Position numbers and translations under genes: made by a program. From the NCBI GenBank assembly GCA_025602915.1, contig JAHLJZ010000010.1:62001-126000 (forward strand): DNA of 64,000 bases. Direction: 5' to 3'. Positions 45,192-57,009 of the stretch are shown piece by piece (the stretch's first letter is position 1; each line of letters begins with the position of its first letter). The notes under the pieces are model-generated. The model was not told the DNA's origin. It searched no databases and was given only the letters and a program-made list of their open reading frames with translations. The stretch comes from Paraphysoderma sedebokerense. Its lineage: Eukaryota; Blastocladiomycota; Physodermatomycetes; Physodermatales; Physodermataceae.

Positions 45192-47681
45192 ATGGGAGCG
45201 CAGCACAACTCCGACAGCAAACGACAGCCTGAAGAAACAGAGAGTGCCCGGATATCGGTAGTAGAAGCAGAAGCTCCACAATTCGTGGAACCATCCCACT
45301 CGAATAACGGTCCTCATTCGCTAAATGATACTACTCCGCGGAATATCGATGAACATTTATCCATTGATTTATTGTACAGTGGCTTAGCTCATACAACTGC
45401 TTCTGACCGCTACCAACCCAGAAATTATGTCGCGCAAAGTTCCACATCCCCTCCCTCGTCACCAACCTCCATTCCCAACATTAGAATCAACAATGTCCAA
45501 TTCAAACATAGAAATTCACCCAGAAAAACTCAGAATATAAGTAAAGAAACAGAAGGACCCAGTAAAAAAGATAAAGAAAAGCCGAAAACGGAGAAAGTAG
45601 CCTCAGTCTTTCTTTCGAACCAGAATTTGACAGAAATTCCGAATGAAGTGTTCAATATTGAAGAATTAAATTGGGTAGATGTTAGTCATAACGGTATGTG
45701 AATATTTCATTTTTTATTATCTTTAGGGTCTTATTCTTGGACCATTTTCAAAAGTTTTTCGAGAAACGCGAAAATTGACACACATTCCAATTGGTTGCAT
45801 AACATCATTTTCATTCTTGAATTCTCACGACGTACAAAGCTATTCGAGAGTTACCATCAGATATAAAGAAGCTTACAAAGCTGCGAAGATTAGCATGGTA
45901 AGGAAACAGTTCTATTGCAGTTGGAATAACCATTATCTGACACGTCCACGTTCATCTTTGCCTATTCGTCTGGTTGCCTTGCATTGTCCCAAATAGTGGC
46001 AATAACGAAATTACTACCGTACCCGCAGAAATTGGTGACCTGTCAGAGTTAACATGGTACATTGTTTACTTCGTCGACATACTTGTCAGTTTCGTCAGCT
46101 AATTCTCATGATTACCGTGCACCCGTATGACAGGCTCGACTTCACTCATAACAGACTCACCAAGATATCGCCAGAACTTGGAAATCTTCAAAACCTAACA
46201 GGATTGGGTTTGAGTGACTGTAGACTTCAGGAGTTTCCGTCATGTTTAGGCAATCTGAGTAGACTGAATAAGCTCGGAATGTTTAATAACATGATTTCTA
46301 AATTACCATCGGAAATTCAAGGCTTGCAGGCACTGGTGAAGTTAGATATAAGTAATAATGAGTTAGTGGATCTACCGAAAGAGGTAAATTTTAGTTATAC
46401 TTCATCAGTGTCAGATTCAACCAGTGAAAACTGACTTTGACAACTAGATTGGTTCATTGAAGTCTTTAACTTGGCTGAATTTAGGGTATGTTGTACCATT
46501 TATAATGAATCCTTGGTTGAACAGCTGGTTAACGTCATATTTTTTTCTTCCTTTATATGATACTTGCAGGCATAACCGGCTAGAGATACTGCCAGATGAA
46601 TTAGGAGAGTTGATTAATCTGCGCGAACTAGGTTTAGGTCAAAACAGATTGAAACGGCTTCCAAATCTTAGCAAACTGCAACAATTAGTTATGTTGCCAG
46701 TCTACAGGTAGACCCTAAGTTTTGTGTCCTGTCTCCAACCATGCATATAGATTTCTGACTGTACATGATACTGCTCTGTTCTTATGTAGCAACAATCTGG
46801 AGCATGTCGACGACTGGGTTGGTCGACTTTCGCGTTTAGAAAAGCTCGATTTAAGTTGTAACCAATTGCGTTCGCTGCCCGCCAATATTTTCAAGCTACC
46901 TAGTTTAACTTACCTCAATCTCAAAAAGAATAAACTTACGATTCTGCCTTCCGATTTTGACTACGACGATTCAAATCTATCGCCGGGAAAACCGAATGTG
47001 ACAGGAAGCACAATACCGAAAACTAAACTCGAATTCCTGGATTTATCGGATAATCAATTAACGATATTACCGTATGGATTATCATTAATACGGTATAAAC
47101 AATTCAGAATATTGAGAAATGATTTAGAAATTAAGATTATCGGGATTAACGATATACACACGAAAAAAGAAAAATCCAAAAATAGAGTTGATTCATTAAA
47201 ATGTTTAACGATGAATACGATTTTAAATCAAATGAGTAAACCTAATCGACAAAAATGCGAAGAACAGATTAAACCAGAAAATTCTAATACATTTTACCGT
47301 CTTCATCGACATTTAAAACGCGATGGTAACGGAAAAAGTGACGTCGACGCAACCGAAATCAATCATTGTGGCCGATATATTCCGAATATTTCGTACCTGC
47401 CTGAATCTCTTATTTCACTTTTCTTCGATCATCATATCTGCGATTTCTGTGCGACTCATTATTTAACCGATTACGAAGTCATTGCCGATTATAGGTCGTT
47501 AATTGTAGATGGCTCCTTCAATGCGTTAAAGGATGGGGGAGTGAAGTTTACAGAATTTAAAACAGTCCATGATTGTCCTAATTTACCCTTTGCGAGAAAG
47601 TTTTGTTCGCAGAGGTGTTTGGAGAAATATAAAGATGGGATTTGTGGAGCTGATTATGTTGGTTCAGTTCAAGACACATGA
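45192..47681 (+). CDS. Leucine-rich repeat protein with Cys/His C-terminus
   Basis: Seven exons (45192-45693, 45840-45897, 45997-46056, 46134-46383, 46448-46485, 46570-46707, 46790-47681) give 645 residues. The first 130 residues are Ser/Pro rich and disordered, followed by a basic KKDKEKPKTEKV block. About ten LRRs of 23 residues follow, e.g. LNWVDVSHNAIRELPSDIKK, LTWLDFTHNRLTKISPELGN and LTYLNLKKNKLTILPSD, resembling SHOC2/Ras-suppressor-type repeats. The C-terminal 220 residues contain a compact set of Cys and His: HICDFCATHYL, then HDCPNLPF and FCSQRCLEKY, which may bind zinc. I do not know a named orthologue; the combination suggests a scaffold or signalling protein. The 58-nt and 60-nt exons each hold most of one repeat; without them one LRR would be missing. 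Confidence 0.78.
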
Positions 47682-47895
47682 GGAACACTATGTGCTTGAA
47701 GTTCTACAGATAGAAATTCGGTGGAGTAATGGGACAATTGAGGTGGGGTAGTTGTAGATAAATTGTGACCGACGATAATTCGCCGCTACGGTGTTAATAA
47801 TATATTAAGTCAGACATACTCTGGGGATATAAACAACTATTACGAGATATATAAATACAAAACAGTTGCTCAAATATAATTTTGTAGAAAACAGT

Positions 47896-49341
47896 CTAAT
47901 CTGATCCACTGCTGGATCCGCTGCTAGAATCCTCAGTGTCACTACCTCTAGCACGTCTTTCTTTTCTCGTCGACCTGCGGTAAGCCTGCTCTTGCTTCAT
48001 TTGCATTTTATACTTTTTACGCTCTTCCTTAGGCATTGATTTCATCTTGGCTTTCATTTGTTTTTTCATTTGCTTTTTGGCCATTTTTGTAAGCTTCGTA
48101 CCGCCCAAAAGTGCAGCACCGCCGATTAATGCTGCGCCAGCTAGTAAACCCCCTCCAACAGTTGCGTCGGAATGCGGTTTGCCATGTCCACTATGACCGC
48201 CATGACTTCCGTGGCTACTACCGTGGGGTGCTGAATGAGATGGCATTTGGCCTGGGTACGGATTCGGTGCCATAGAGTTGGGAACAGCACCGGTTGGAGG
48301 GTATGCAGGATGCGGCGACATCGAGTGCGGAGCACCAGCAGTTGGTGGATACGGAGCTGGAGCCATTGATGGGTAGGGAGAACCAGCAGGAGGATAAGCT
48401 TGAGGTTGTCCAGGAGGAGCAGGATAAATAGGTTGATGTTGAGGGGGGTATCCCGGTTGTTGAGGGGGATAAGCTTGAACAGGTTGAGGAGGGTATCCTG
48501 GAGCCGGTTGAGGAGGATAAGCCGCCATTGGCGGAGCGTGAACCGGAGCACCCATGGGAGGATAGCCTTGAGGGATAGCAACTGGAACTGGAGCATGGGG
48601 ATTGTATGGCGGGGGAGCGGCGGCCATTTGCCCTGGTGTGACGGGAGTGGGTATTTGTTGTGGCGGATTTACCTATGTTGACAATTTAGAGAAAATTCCT
48701 AACAAATTCAGCGAATGCAAGGATAACACCGCTATCTCGAATTCCGAAAAAAACTGACCTTTGATTTAAAGCAAACAACCAAACGGACTTCTCCGGCAGG
48801 CTTTCCAGATTTTGACATGATAGGGAACCAACTATCGTGAAGTCCCTTAGCAAAGACTTCAGAGAGTGAGACAGTACCGCGACCAATGAAGTCGTCACTC
48901 ATGGCATCTGCACGAGAAAGAGAACTAAAGGTTAAGCAAAACAACTATTAAATGTAGATTACACGTAGAAACTCCGAGTCACCTTCATCCCAACACTCAA
49001 TGAATATTTGGTTGATTCCATCATAACAGTTGAAGGTCAGAGTTTCGTTCCTATAGTTTCAAATCTTTTAATTGACCAGTCATGACGGACTGTGATCATG
49101 CTGATATGAAGATAACTGTACCATGCCGGAGTTTTCCCACCTTTGTGATTAGTTTTTGTTCTCTTATTTTGTTGATCTACACTAACTTTTAAGTACGGGT
49201 CCGCTTTAGTGAACAAATCATTATCTTTTATATTGCGGCCAGCAACTAATGAAAATAACGGGAAGGGGAACGTTAGCAATGAACGACGACCCGAATGGAA
49301 ATCCACATACTGCACTGGACTTCAATTTCACCGTGCGGCAT
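47896..49341 (-). CDS. C2-domain protein with YPP-rich tail
   Basis: Five exons (49311-49341, 49122-49245, 48983-49050, 48759-48907, 47896-48672) give 382 residues. Residues 1-125 form a C2 domain: IEVQCIAGRNIKDND, FTKADPYLKVSVD, WNETLTFNCYDGINQIFIEC, WDEDAMSDDFIGRG and GEVRLVVCF. Acidic residues at the calcium loops (KDND, KADPY, DEDAMSDD) are largely present, so Ca-dependent lipid binding is plausible. The middle is a Pro/Tyr/Gln-rich region with many YPPQ and YPP units (about 135-260), then a His/Gly block, a hydrophobic GGGLLAGAALIGGAALLGG segment, a very basic KKQMKKQMKAKMK stretch, and an acidic-Ser tail. Such C2-plus-proline-rich proteins occur widely in fungi and plants without a settled function. 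The start exon is only 31 nt. Confidence 0.8.
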
Positions 49342-49668
49342 CTTTGTAGGTATGTATCAGGGTGTAAGACGGGAAGAAGACAGGAACAGTCTTTATGAGG
49401 TTATTTATGTTTAACTTCAATTCGAATGCGAAATGGACAAAAGGGCTACGGTCGGCTCCGGCTGCGGCCCCTCTTGGATTCCGTTGATGCTTCGAAGAAT
49501 ATCAAAACGCGTGATGGCTGGAGTCAGCAGTCAACAACGGGAGAAAGGGAAAATTGTTCCACTTCGGCTGATAAAGTGATGCCCCTGGTTCAGAATCAGA
49601 TGAAGAACGTCCAGTATCCATGGATAGAAAACTCTCTGTACATTTATTCGATGTTGGCATGAAACATT
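49342..49668. other. Intergenic region between C2 and Vps3-type genes
   Basis: 327 bp, both flanking genes on the minus strand. No feature recognised; it should hold the C2 gene promoter. Confidence 0.5.
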
Positions 49669-52600
49669 TCAAGTTTCTTCATGCTTCGCTGTCCGACTAT
49701 TCCAAACTACATAACAAGCATTATGGAAGACACGTCCATCCGGAAACCTCGTAAACTGATTATCCAACATCGGTTTTCCACAATGATCACAAAAAACATT
49801 TACAATTGGCGATGACGAAACAATAATGGGATCGTACGATTCTTGATGCATCGTAAGATTAGATGACGTCTGAGTGAGTAGAATACGAATAAATCGTGTG
49901 AGTTTATGTTTGAAATAATTGATGATCTAAAAATCAAAGAATGCCGACCTCAAGATGTTCTCTTCTGCTTAATCCTCTCACTACCATGTTTAATCTGGTA
50001 TGATGTATGGATCTTCGCATCTTGCTCTTCAAGAAAGTTGACAATATGTCAAGGGACCAAGTATCGGGAAGTGACTCTAAGACCTTCCATGGTCCCAACA
50101 GTACAGGTTAAATCATGATCATAACGATCTGTAAATACAGCCAACAGTACCTGATTTACGTCTAAATCTCCACCGTAGTGATTCAAAATATAGGAAATAT
50201 GTTGCACGTAGTAATTCCTATACGTAAGTGAGTTTTGCGGTGAGCGAAGTCCGTCATTTCCCATTAAAGTCAGAATTTGGCTTGCAGACATTTGACGAAA
50301 AGCAAATACGTTACCTATCCTCCATTTCTAGATATAATTTAAATACAAATGCAACCAGTTCTTTTCTCATTTTAGAATCCTTATCGGAATAGCGTAAGCA
50401 ATGCTCGATTGCTCCAATGCAATCATGAGCACCTTGCACAAAAAGCGATAGAGCTTTTTCGTGATCGCCAATCTTATAGAAAGAGAGGAAAATGCAGGCT
50501 TAGAATTCGGCATACCTTTGCGGAAGAATGATATGATGTAAATTTCACCTTTCCGTACAACACGGCCTTTTCAATGTTAAGTCCTATGCCGTCTTCGGAG
50601 GAAAGCCCACTATCTCTTTCCACCGACTTCAGTTTTTCTAAAAGACCATTCGCGTCGATGTACTCGGATTTTGCTATAAAATCAATAAATGTGTACCGAC
50701 TTTTATAGCTATGTTTGTCTTGATTGTCCGAATTGCGCTGAAGGAAGTCGACGAACGAAATTAACTGTGTGGGTTCATTGTTCAATGTTCGATAAGTCGT
50801 TTCTTGAAACGAAAATTAATGTTAATATTTTTTTGGCATCCGAATCATAGAATTATGACTACTCATTACTTACCCATTTGCACAAGTCCATTCTTAAATG
50901 ATGTCCCCGTCTGGCCTATCTCCTCCATGAACCTTTCAAGGTAAATTATGGCAAGAGATGTATGCTTTTCCTTATCCTACATACGGTCGAAAATCCAGAG
51001 AAAGTCAGTCGAATATCTTTCACTATTTCTGGTCATCAACGCATTCTTTTACTCTACTGCTCCGAGAATGCAAAAAAAGGAAAGCACATGATGCTGTACT
51101 TTTGAACCTCTTTCAAAAACCACATATTGAAGATAAACAATGATTGATTCTCTCCCAAATGGTTTCAATACTTCCAGAACATCATCATGTTCATTCACAC
51201 TTCCTTTGTCACCAAAATCTTTAATTCTACCCATGATTATTTTAACTCCCTCCTTCGGGTTTATCTCCACCAATTGTTTAACATAGTTCCAATACGAATG
51301 TATATCAGTGACTGAGAGTAGGAATTCGCTAATAACTTGTGGACCTTGGAAGTCTGGATCCTCCAATTTGGCCGTAGAGAGTCTGAATCGAGTTTGGGCG
51401 GTTAATGGAAGCATGCAGTCGCTTAACAACGGAAAACAAGTTAAAAAATTACTTCAACCATATATCCAACATTTTTGTGTATTCTTTCAAACTCTCGTAG
51501 AATATGGACAACGCGTAGAATTTCTAATTCGAAAAGTAGCCTCCGGTTAGTGATGGAATGCAGATTGCTGCAAAGCTAAAAGCGAGAAGTATTTAAACTA
51601 CTGAATAAGGGGAGATCGTCATACATTTTGTTCCATCAATATAGTCTTGCACTTATCCAAGAACTCGGATTTGGGTTTCCCATTCACAATACTTCGAATA
51701 TGATTGAAAATAAGTTTATCATTTTGAAGCCCATACGATTGCAGCAGTCCCAAGTCGATTATCTAGCCATAAATGAAATGAAATTTAGTGAGTGATTCGC
51801 GGTTAAGTGAAGGAAGAGCGAGTTACCATTTTGTCACCAATTTTTTCATCTAGCGCCCAGCTTAGATAGCTTATAAACGTTTCGACTGCGTTGTGAAGTA
51901 AAGATGACCGAAATGTTTCAATGGTGGCAGCATCCACGGATGAGCCAGACCCGTACGTTTGGTCAATATTCCTCTTAACTGAGATTAGGCATCGTAATTG
52001 GAGAAGAGGTCAGGTCCATTCCACTTGTCGTCAACAGTTAATTGTCTAGGGTTTACAGTTTAAACCGCTCACATACCGATATCATGAATACTTCCTAGGT
52101 CCTTTACAATTTTCCATATTGAATGGTTGCTTTGTTGTTGGTCGGATTCAAAGGCCGACTTTGCCGAATCAGAGGATGTCATCCAAACCAGGAAAATGGG
52201 ATCCAATTTTGCACGTCGAAATAATGTCAAAGCGTCATCAAATAGGGTTGCTTGAAGATATAAGAAACCAGCTTTTATGAGATAGTTCGACAGTTTGGGT
52301 GTCACATTATTGGACTAATCCGATGTGTGATGGGGAAGAAGTAGTCAATGTGTGCACCAACGAGACAGCGTTGATATAAGCCACTAACCCCAGGAACGCC
52401 GAAAGCCTGTTCCGCAAGTATAAGAGCTTCCTCGATCCGACTTTGCCTAAATAATTCTTCCACCTGAATGTTTGATTATTTGAATGAATAAGCATTAGCA
52501 TCAAATTGAATGATTCTATCCTACACAAATCAGTGGCAACACAAACCTGAACATCAACCGGGACAACCCCCAGCGCCATCAGATTGCCTTTATCACGTAC

Positions 52601-54057
52601 GACGACTTTCGCGAGTACGTCTTGCACAGAGATGTTATTAGAAAGAGCGTTCAACCCGAATGCTTCAATAGGCAACGGAATGGACTGCACTAATTCTTGG
52701 CTGAGTATATTGTGAATTTCGAGGGACAGAATCGTGTCAGTTCGTAAAATGCTGATGGTGTGTGGAAATTGGAAAGCTGTGGAGGGGGAGTAATGTCAGG
52801 TCATGCAATATCAAAACTAAAGGTATGTGGAATTTAGGTACATACCTAATGCTTTCGGGTAATTAGCAAATTGCACCGTTCCTCTGACGGGATCTCCGTT
52901 CGTCCCCACAAAAACACCAATGCAGGGTTGCACAGCGGAACTAGACCCAGTAACCACCAAGAATTCATTATCAGATACGACCGCTATCAATGGCTTTGTT
53001 GAAAATGAAGCATTGTCGGTGGTATTAGAGTAAGGGAAAAGAGGAATAGTATCGCCTGTGGAAATATTAATGATCTTATATGCTTGATTATCGGCAAGGC
53101 AAATATAATCATTGACGCGGACGATTGCAAACGCCCCATCGTGAGATATTTCCTGTCATTTATCTGTTAATTGAGGCATACATAATAGCAGCAAGTTATT
53201 AGGATTAAAGGAGATATCCGTACTTTCGTATTCTGTATACTAACATCATCGGAGCCAGCTTTACCCCAAAGCTCTAGACTCTGGACAATCCTCCTTTTGG
53301 CAACACAAATTCGCTCAACCATCAGTTTTCGCTGCTTCACTTCTTCCATAAACCCTCTACTCTGATCTTTGCAAAAGCACATGACTCCTTTTATTGGAGG
53401 AACGCTATTCGTGGGTTTAAGGTTCGGGATATCGAAGCAAAATATGGTGGAATCTAATAATTTCATAGTTTGTACGAATTCTTTTTTGCAAGTATCGTAT
53501 TAACATACCGCATAATACTAATAACTTCCTAATTATTGGCAGCATGATCATTGATTCGATAAGTTTACCGCTGCCAATTTTAGTTTGTTGAATTAAGGTG
53601 GGTCGTCCTTTTTCTTGATCCTGCGCTTTCTTCAATGAGAGACAATTTGGTCAATTCCATTACCATTAATATGTATAGCAACTTGAAATCAATGTACCGG
53701 AGATGATGCGGACGATGAAGGTAACTTGTAATGTATTAGTGTTCCATCGGATGTACCGATGAATAGATCATTGCCTATTGAATCCATTACAACACACCAT
53801 ACAAGATTAATTAAATCGACCCTGGCTCCTATATTAAACGTTTTATACATACCGAAGCTTTCCACTGCGGTAATCCCCCATGTCGGCAAAGGCTGTCTTT
53901 GAGGTGCTTTTGGCGTCGGTGCAGTGTTACCGCTGAAAGTGCGTCGAATGGAAGACGAAGCAACAGCAGGAGAGGCAATAGCAGGGCTTACAGATACCGA
54001 TAAAAGAGAAGGTATATCTGCAAGGAGAGGGAGGAGAGTGTACGGCTGCGATGACAT
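49669..54057 (-). CDS. VPS3: CORVET tethering subunit, Vps3/TGFBRAP1 type
   Basis: Seventeen proposed exons (53698-54057, 53509-53629, 53224-53453, 52846-53152, 52547-52776, 52389-52463, 52077-52314, 51827-51978, 51625-51762, 51471-51575, 51100-51360, 50874-50976, 50549-50802, 50315-50472, 50217-50284 trimmed to 50151-50217, 49949-50083, 49669-49926) give about 1060 residues. The protein should bridge Rab5-positive endosomes. The N-terminal CNH-like domain shows LFIGTSDGTLIHYKLP, MLPIIRKLLVLCDSTIFCFD and IKGVMCFCKD. Clathrin-type repeats follow, with IGDHEKALSLFVQGAHDC and GGDLDVNQVLESLPDTWSLD, then a C-terminal RING-like CDHCGKPML, with VFHNAC. Vps39 shares this layout; length and the N-terminal domain favour Vps3/TGFBRAP1. 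The junction between 51360 and 51471 is uncertain, as is the start: ATG at 54057 is the first that keeps a sensible frame. Confidence 0.78.
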
Positions 54058-54538
54058 TACTTCTGATATTAGATTGGAATTACAATTGCCGCTCTTCGGA
54101 GTCGTGTTATTCAGCCACCGACGTCTGAAGAAGGTAACCACTTAACAGGGCTAGTATAGATTTGGACGTTCTGTGGGAAAATGAATTAATTAATTCCACC
54201 TCACTTTTGGTGAATCGATTTTGATAAGGAACGGGGCCACTATATCGAATAAAATTGAATCATCCCGCGAAAACATTAATGGTTAGTTGAAAGCGAGAAT
54301 GAGGCCACGACGGAAAGCGAAAGGCGGTATATCTTACGAGAGAGAGAAAAGGAAAAGCCTTACCTTATAGAGAGATTGCAGTTGACTCAACAGCTCCAGG
54401 AAAGATGCGACTTGAGTTCAGGTTGGTGTCCGTTGAAGTGATTGAGTGGAATTGGAATTCCCTATCTTCTCCGTTCCACTTCCAACTCATCCGTCTTCTC
54501 TTTTCAATCTTGCATCTACACAAAAACAAACCACACTG
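54058..54538. other. Divergent promoter region of Vps3-type and TMEM70-like genes
   Basis: No coding feature assigned. The Vps3-type frame stays open for about 28 codons upstream of the chosen ATG but without an ATG, so the start could change if an upstream exon exists. Confidence 0.5.
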
Positions 54539-55369
54539 ATGTTGTCCAACACACTGCGTACGTCTATCGTTAAGTCATCTGCTGATCTCCGCTGTATCTC
54601 CTTTCGATATCTCTCCAGCGCTCCCGGCAACAAGAAGCCTGAAATTACCTTGAAGACTATTTATGTTGGGCATATGACACCCGCAATCAAAATATTAAAA
54701 TTATTCTCTATATCTACCTTAATACCGTCTGTAATTGGTATTCCACTGAGTACATTGCCTCAAGCTGCTGGTGAGGAAATTAGTACAGTCGCTCTTACAG
54801 TTGGTACGATTAGCAATAAATGATATCTCTTTTTTTCAGATCGACTCTCTAACTATTGATTTATAGCATCCATTTTTTCGGGAGTGTCCACTTTATTTGC
54901 GTACAAGTTTTTGAAGCCCTTCGTTACCAAGATTCATCTACAGATTCCCTCCACAATACCGTCGACGGATTCATCCGAACCTGCACAATCTTTCAACCAG
55001 GAACCTTCTTCCACTCCTTCTTCAAAGCCGCAGACATACCCAATAACTTCAAATAGCAAGTTAATTCTTGAAACATTGACATTCTTCAACACTCCCGTTC
55101 GGACAACCGTTTCACTGAGTGATCTTGATTTTTCCCGTAAATCATTCATGACATGGCAGCTTCGCCAACCCGCTCAATTGACTGCCCCTGAATTAAAAGA
55201 GTTTGACTCGAAATATCCACAAAAGGAATTTATGGTGCTTTTGAGTCAAGCTGGATTGAGTAAGGAAATGAGTGAAATTATCAAGGTTCTTGATAAAAAG
55301 GGGTCTGCGATGAGGATTAACGACGTCACGGTCAATTTAAGGGAGGATGGGTCGGGCAACCGTAATTAA
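54539..55369 (+). CDS. Mitochondrial TMEM70-like membrane protein
   Basis: Two exons (54539-54803 and 54867-55369) give 255 residues. The N-terminus LRTSIVKSSADLRCISFRYL with following SSAP is a clear mitochondrial presequence. Two adjacent hydrophobic segments, ILKLFSISTLIPSVIGIPLS and VALTVASIFSGVSTLFAYKF, form a hairpin preceded by IYVGHMTPAIK, the pattern of TMEM70-class proteins, which assist ATP synthase and complex I assembly in animals. A Ser/Thr/Pro-rich linker (about 120-155) leads to a soluble C-terminal part containing LETLTFFNTPVRTTVSLSDL, which also fits the family. I base the call on pattern memory, so orthology is tentative. The splice junction (GTT G / CA TCC) keeps the hydrophobic run intact; reading on would hit a stop after seven codons. 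Confidence 0.62.
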
Positions 55370-55812
55370 GTGCATATATTTTGGGAGATAACAATGAATA
55401 TGTTTAGATACGAATATGTAGTCTTAGTGAATATCTGATATTGTCGGCATGATACCTAAGGCTTGACCTTAAAAATCAAATAATTTAATGTGACTTAGAA
55501 TTTCAGACCTCGGACTATTGGCACAGTTTGTGAGGCCTTCTAAATTGATCATAACCCCAAGAGATGAGTTCTGACCAACCCTGGTATTTCAGCATGCGAC
55601 ACGAAAAGACACTGATACTTTCATGATTTTGTACAAATGATATTATACACAGAGCTAAGATAACTTCCATACTAGTGCGAACTTTAAAATTTCTGACTCC
55701 AATCCTGAATTAGATTCTATGCAGACAATAATGGTATCCTTTTCAATCCTTCCATCCTGCTTACACAACGGACCACCTTCAAGCATTACGATGTTGAATT
55801 AACAACTTCAAA
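55370..55812. other. Convergent 3' intergenic region
   Basis: 443 bp AT-rich spacer between the TMEM70-like and E2 genes; no ORF or RNA recognised. Confidence 0.55.
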
Positions 55813-56824
55813 TTATGGTGCCTGCGCATACTTCTTTGCAAATTCCTTTGCTTTCTTCTCGAACTTGGCTTTGTCAGCTTTGTATTCCTCCGCGATGCTA
55901 GATACTAACGGATCATCCGGGTTGGGTACGACCAACAGAGACACGAGCGCATTTAAGACTACAAATAGAGACGCAGCAACAACGTAGCGGTCAGACATAA
56001 AGGATGCAAGCAAAGAAGAGAAAGAGAAATTAATGGTCGAATTTATAGGACGAAAAGTAGCAGATTCAATCATTACCATCTGTGAGTTTGGTCGCCGGTT
56101 TCCACACATCAGTTTTGAGAATATGTAGACAAATTGAACCGTCCTCATCAATGTTAGGGTGATACATCTTCGTTTTGAATGTGACCTTTTTGAGCCATCG
56201 TTGCACGTCAAATTCACATTGTTAGGGTTGAAAGAGTAATTTGACCTCATGCAGAAAGCAAGAGTGCTGATAGATACCTTGGGCGGCTTGAAAGGGTAGT
56301 CTGCTGGAAAATCGATATCAATTTTGTATAATCCTCCGGCATATGGTGTGTTGGCCTATAAGATGTAAGATACCATATCGAGGTTTGATTCAGATATTAC
56401 GGAGGTGCGAATGTAAGGAAGGGCGAGTATAACAGTTGTCTCTACTTACCGGACCTGAAAGCATCAATTCCAATGCAGCATAAGGTAGATATGTATGAAA
56501 ATAGCATCCATGATCAGCAAAGTAGACGGGATAGTCAGAACAAGATACAAAACACGAAGTAGTGGGATCAGCCATCCGTTATAATTAGTCAAATGAAATA
56601 AAAGCAGAAAGGCTGCAAGCAACACTGACCTATTATGGTGCCTGTCCATTCCAATAAATTATCATCAGATTTAGGGCCCACACTGACATTCTCTGGAGGA
56701 GTTCGTGACAGTTCGGTCAATTCCTACAGCAGGGCCCGGACATTAATATACGCAGTGTGCATCAGAGTGGAACAGCAGGAAAACTGATGTCAACATATAC
56801 CTTCTGCAGGCGTCTTGTTGCCAT
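55813..56824 (-). CDS. Ubiquitin-conjugating enzyme E2 (Ubc4/Ubc14-like)
   Basis: Six exons (56801-56824, 56630-56723, 56450-56454, 56278-56355, 56077-56185, 55813-55958) give 151 residues. E2 enzymes carry ubiquitin on a cysteine and pass it to substrates with an E3. The catalytic core is complete: [48 protein letters not shown], the HPN triad at 76-78, catalytic C86 in GSICLHIL, and [16 protein letters not shown]. Positions of HPN and Cys agree to one residue with human UBE2D2. The third exon is only 5 nt (GTCCG) and encodes the G-P of the invariant IxGPxxTPYxGG motif. Skipping it shifts the frame. Which E2 subtype this is remains open; Ubc14-like or UBE2D-like are the closest by memory. 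Divergent from TRS31, 185 bp apart. Confidence 0.92.
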
Positions 56825-57009
56825 TTAGTTTAAGATAGAAGACTCAAGAGATGGATACAGTTATTGGATGTAAAGAGGTGGTTATTCCGCTGCGAACGAT
56901 AACTCTTAATCAGCGAGGAACTCGTAATTTGTTTACATAACGGATTCCTCATTCCCGCGCGTTAAGCACTGCAGAAATTTCCCTTACATCCAGACAAAAC
57001 CAACGCATC

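Noticed and set aside
48141-48681. ORFs on both strands in other frames over the YPP region of the C2 gene
   Set aside because: Repeat-driven shadows; the C2 frame is continuous and spliced correctly.
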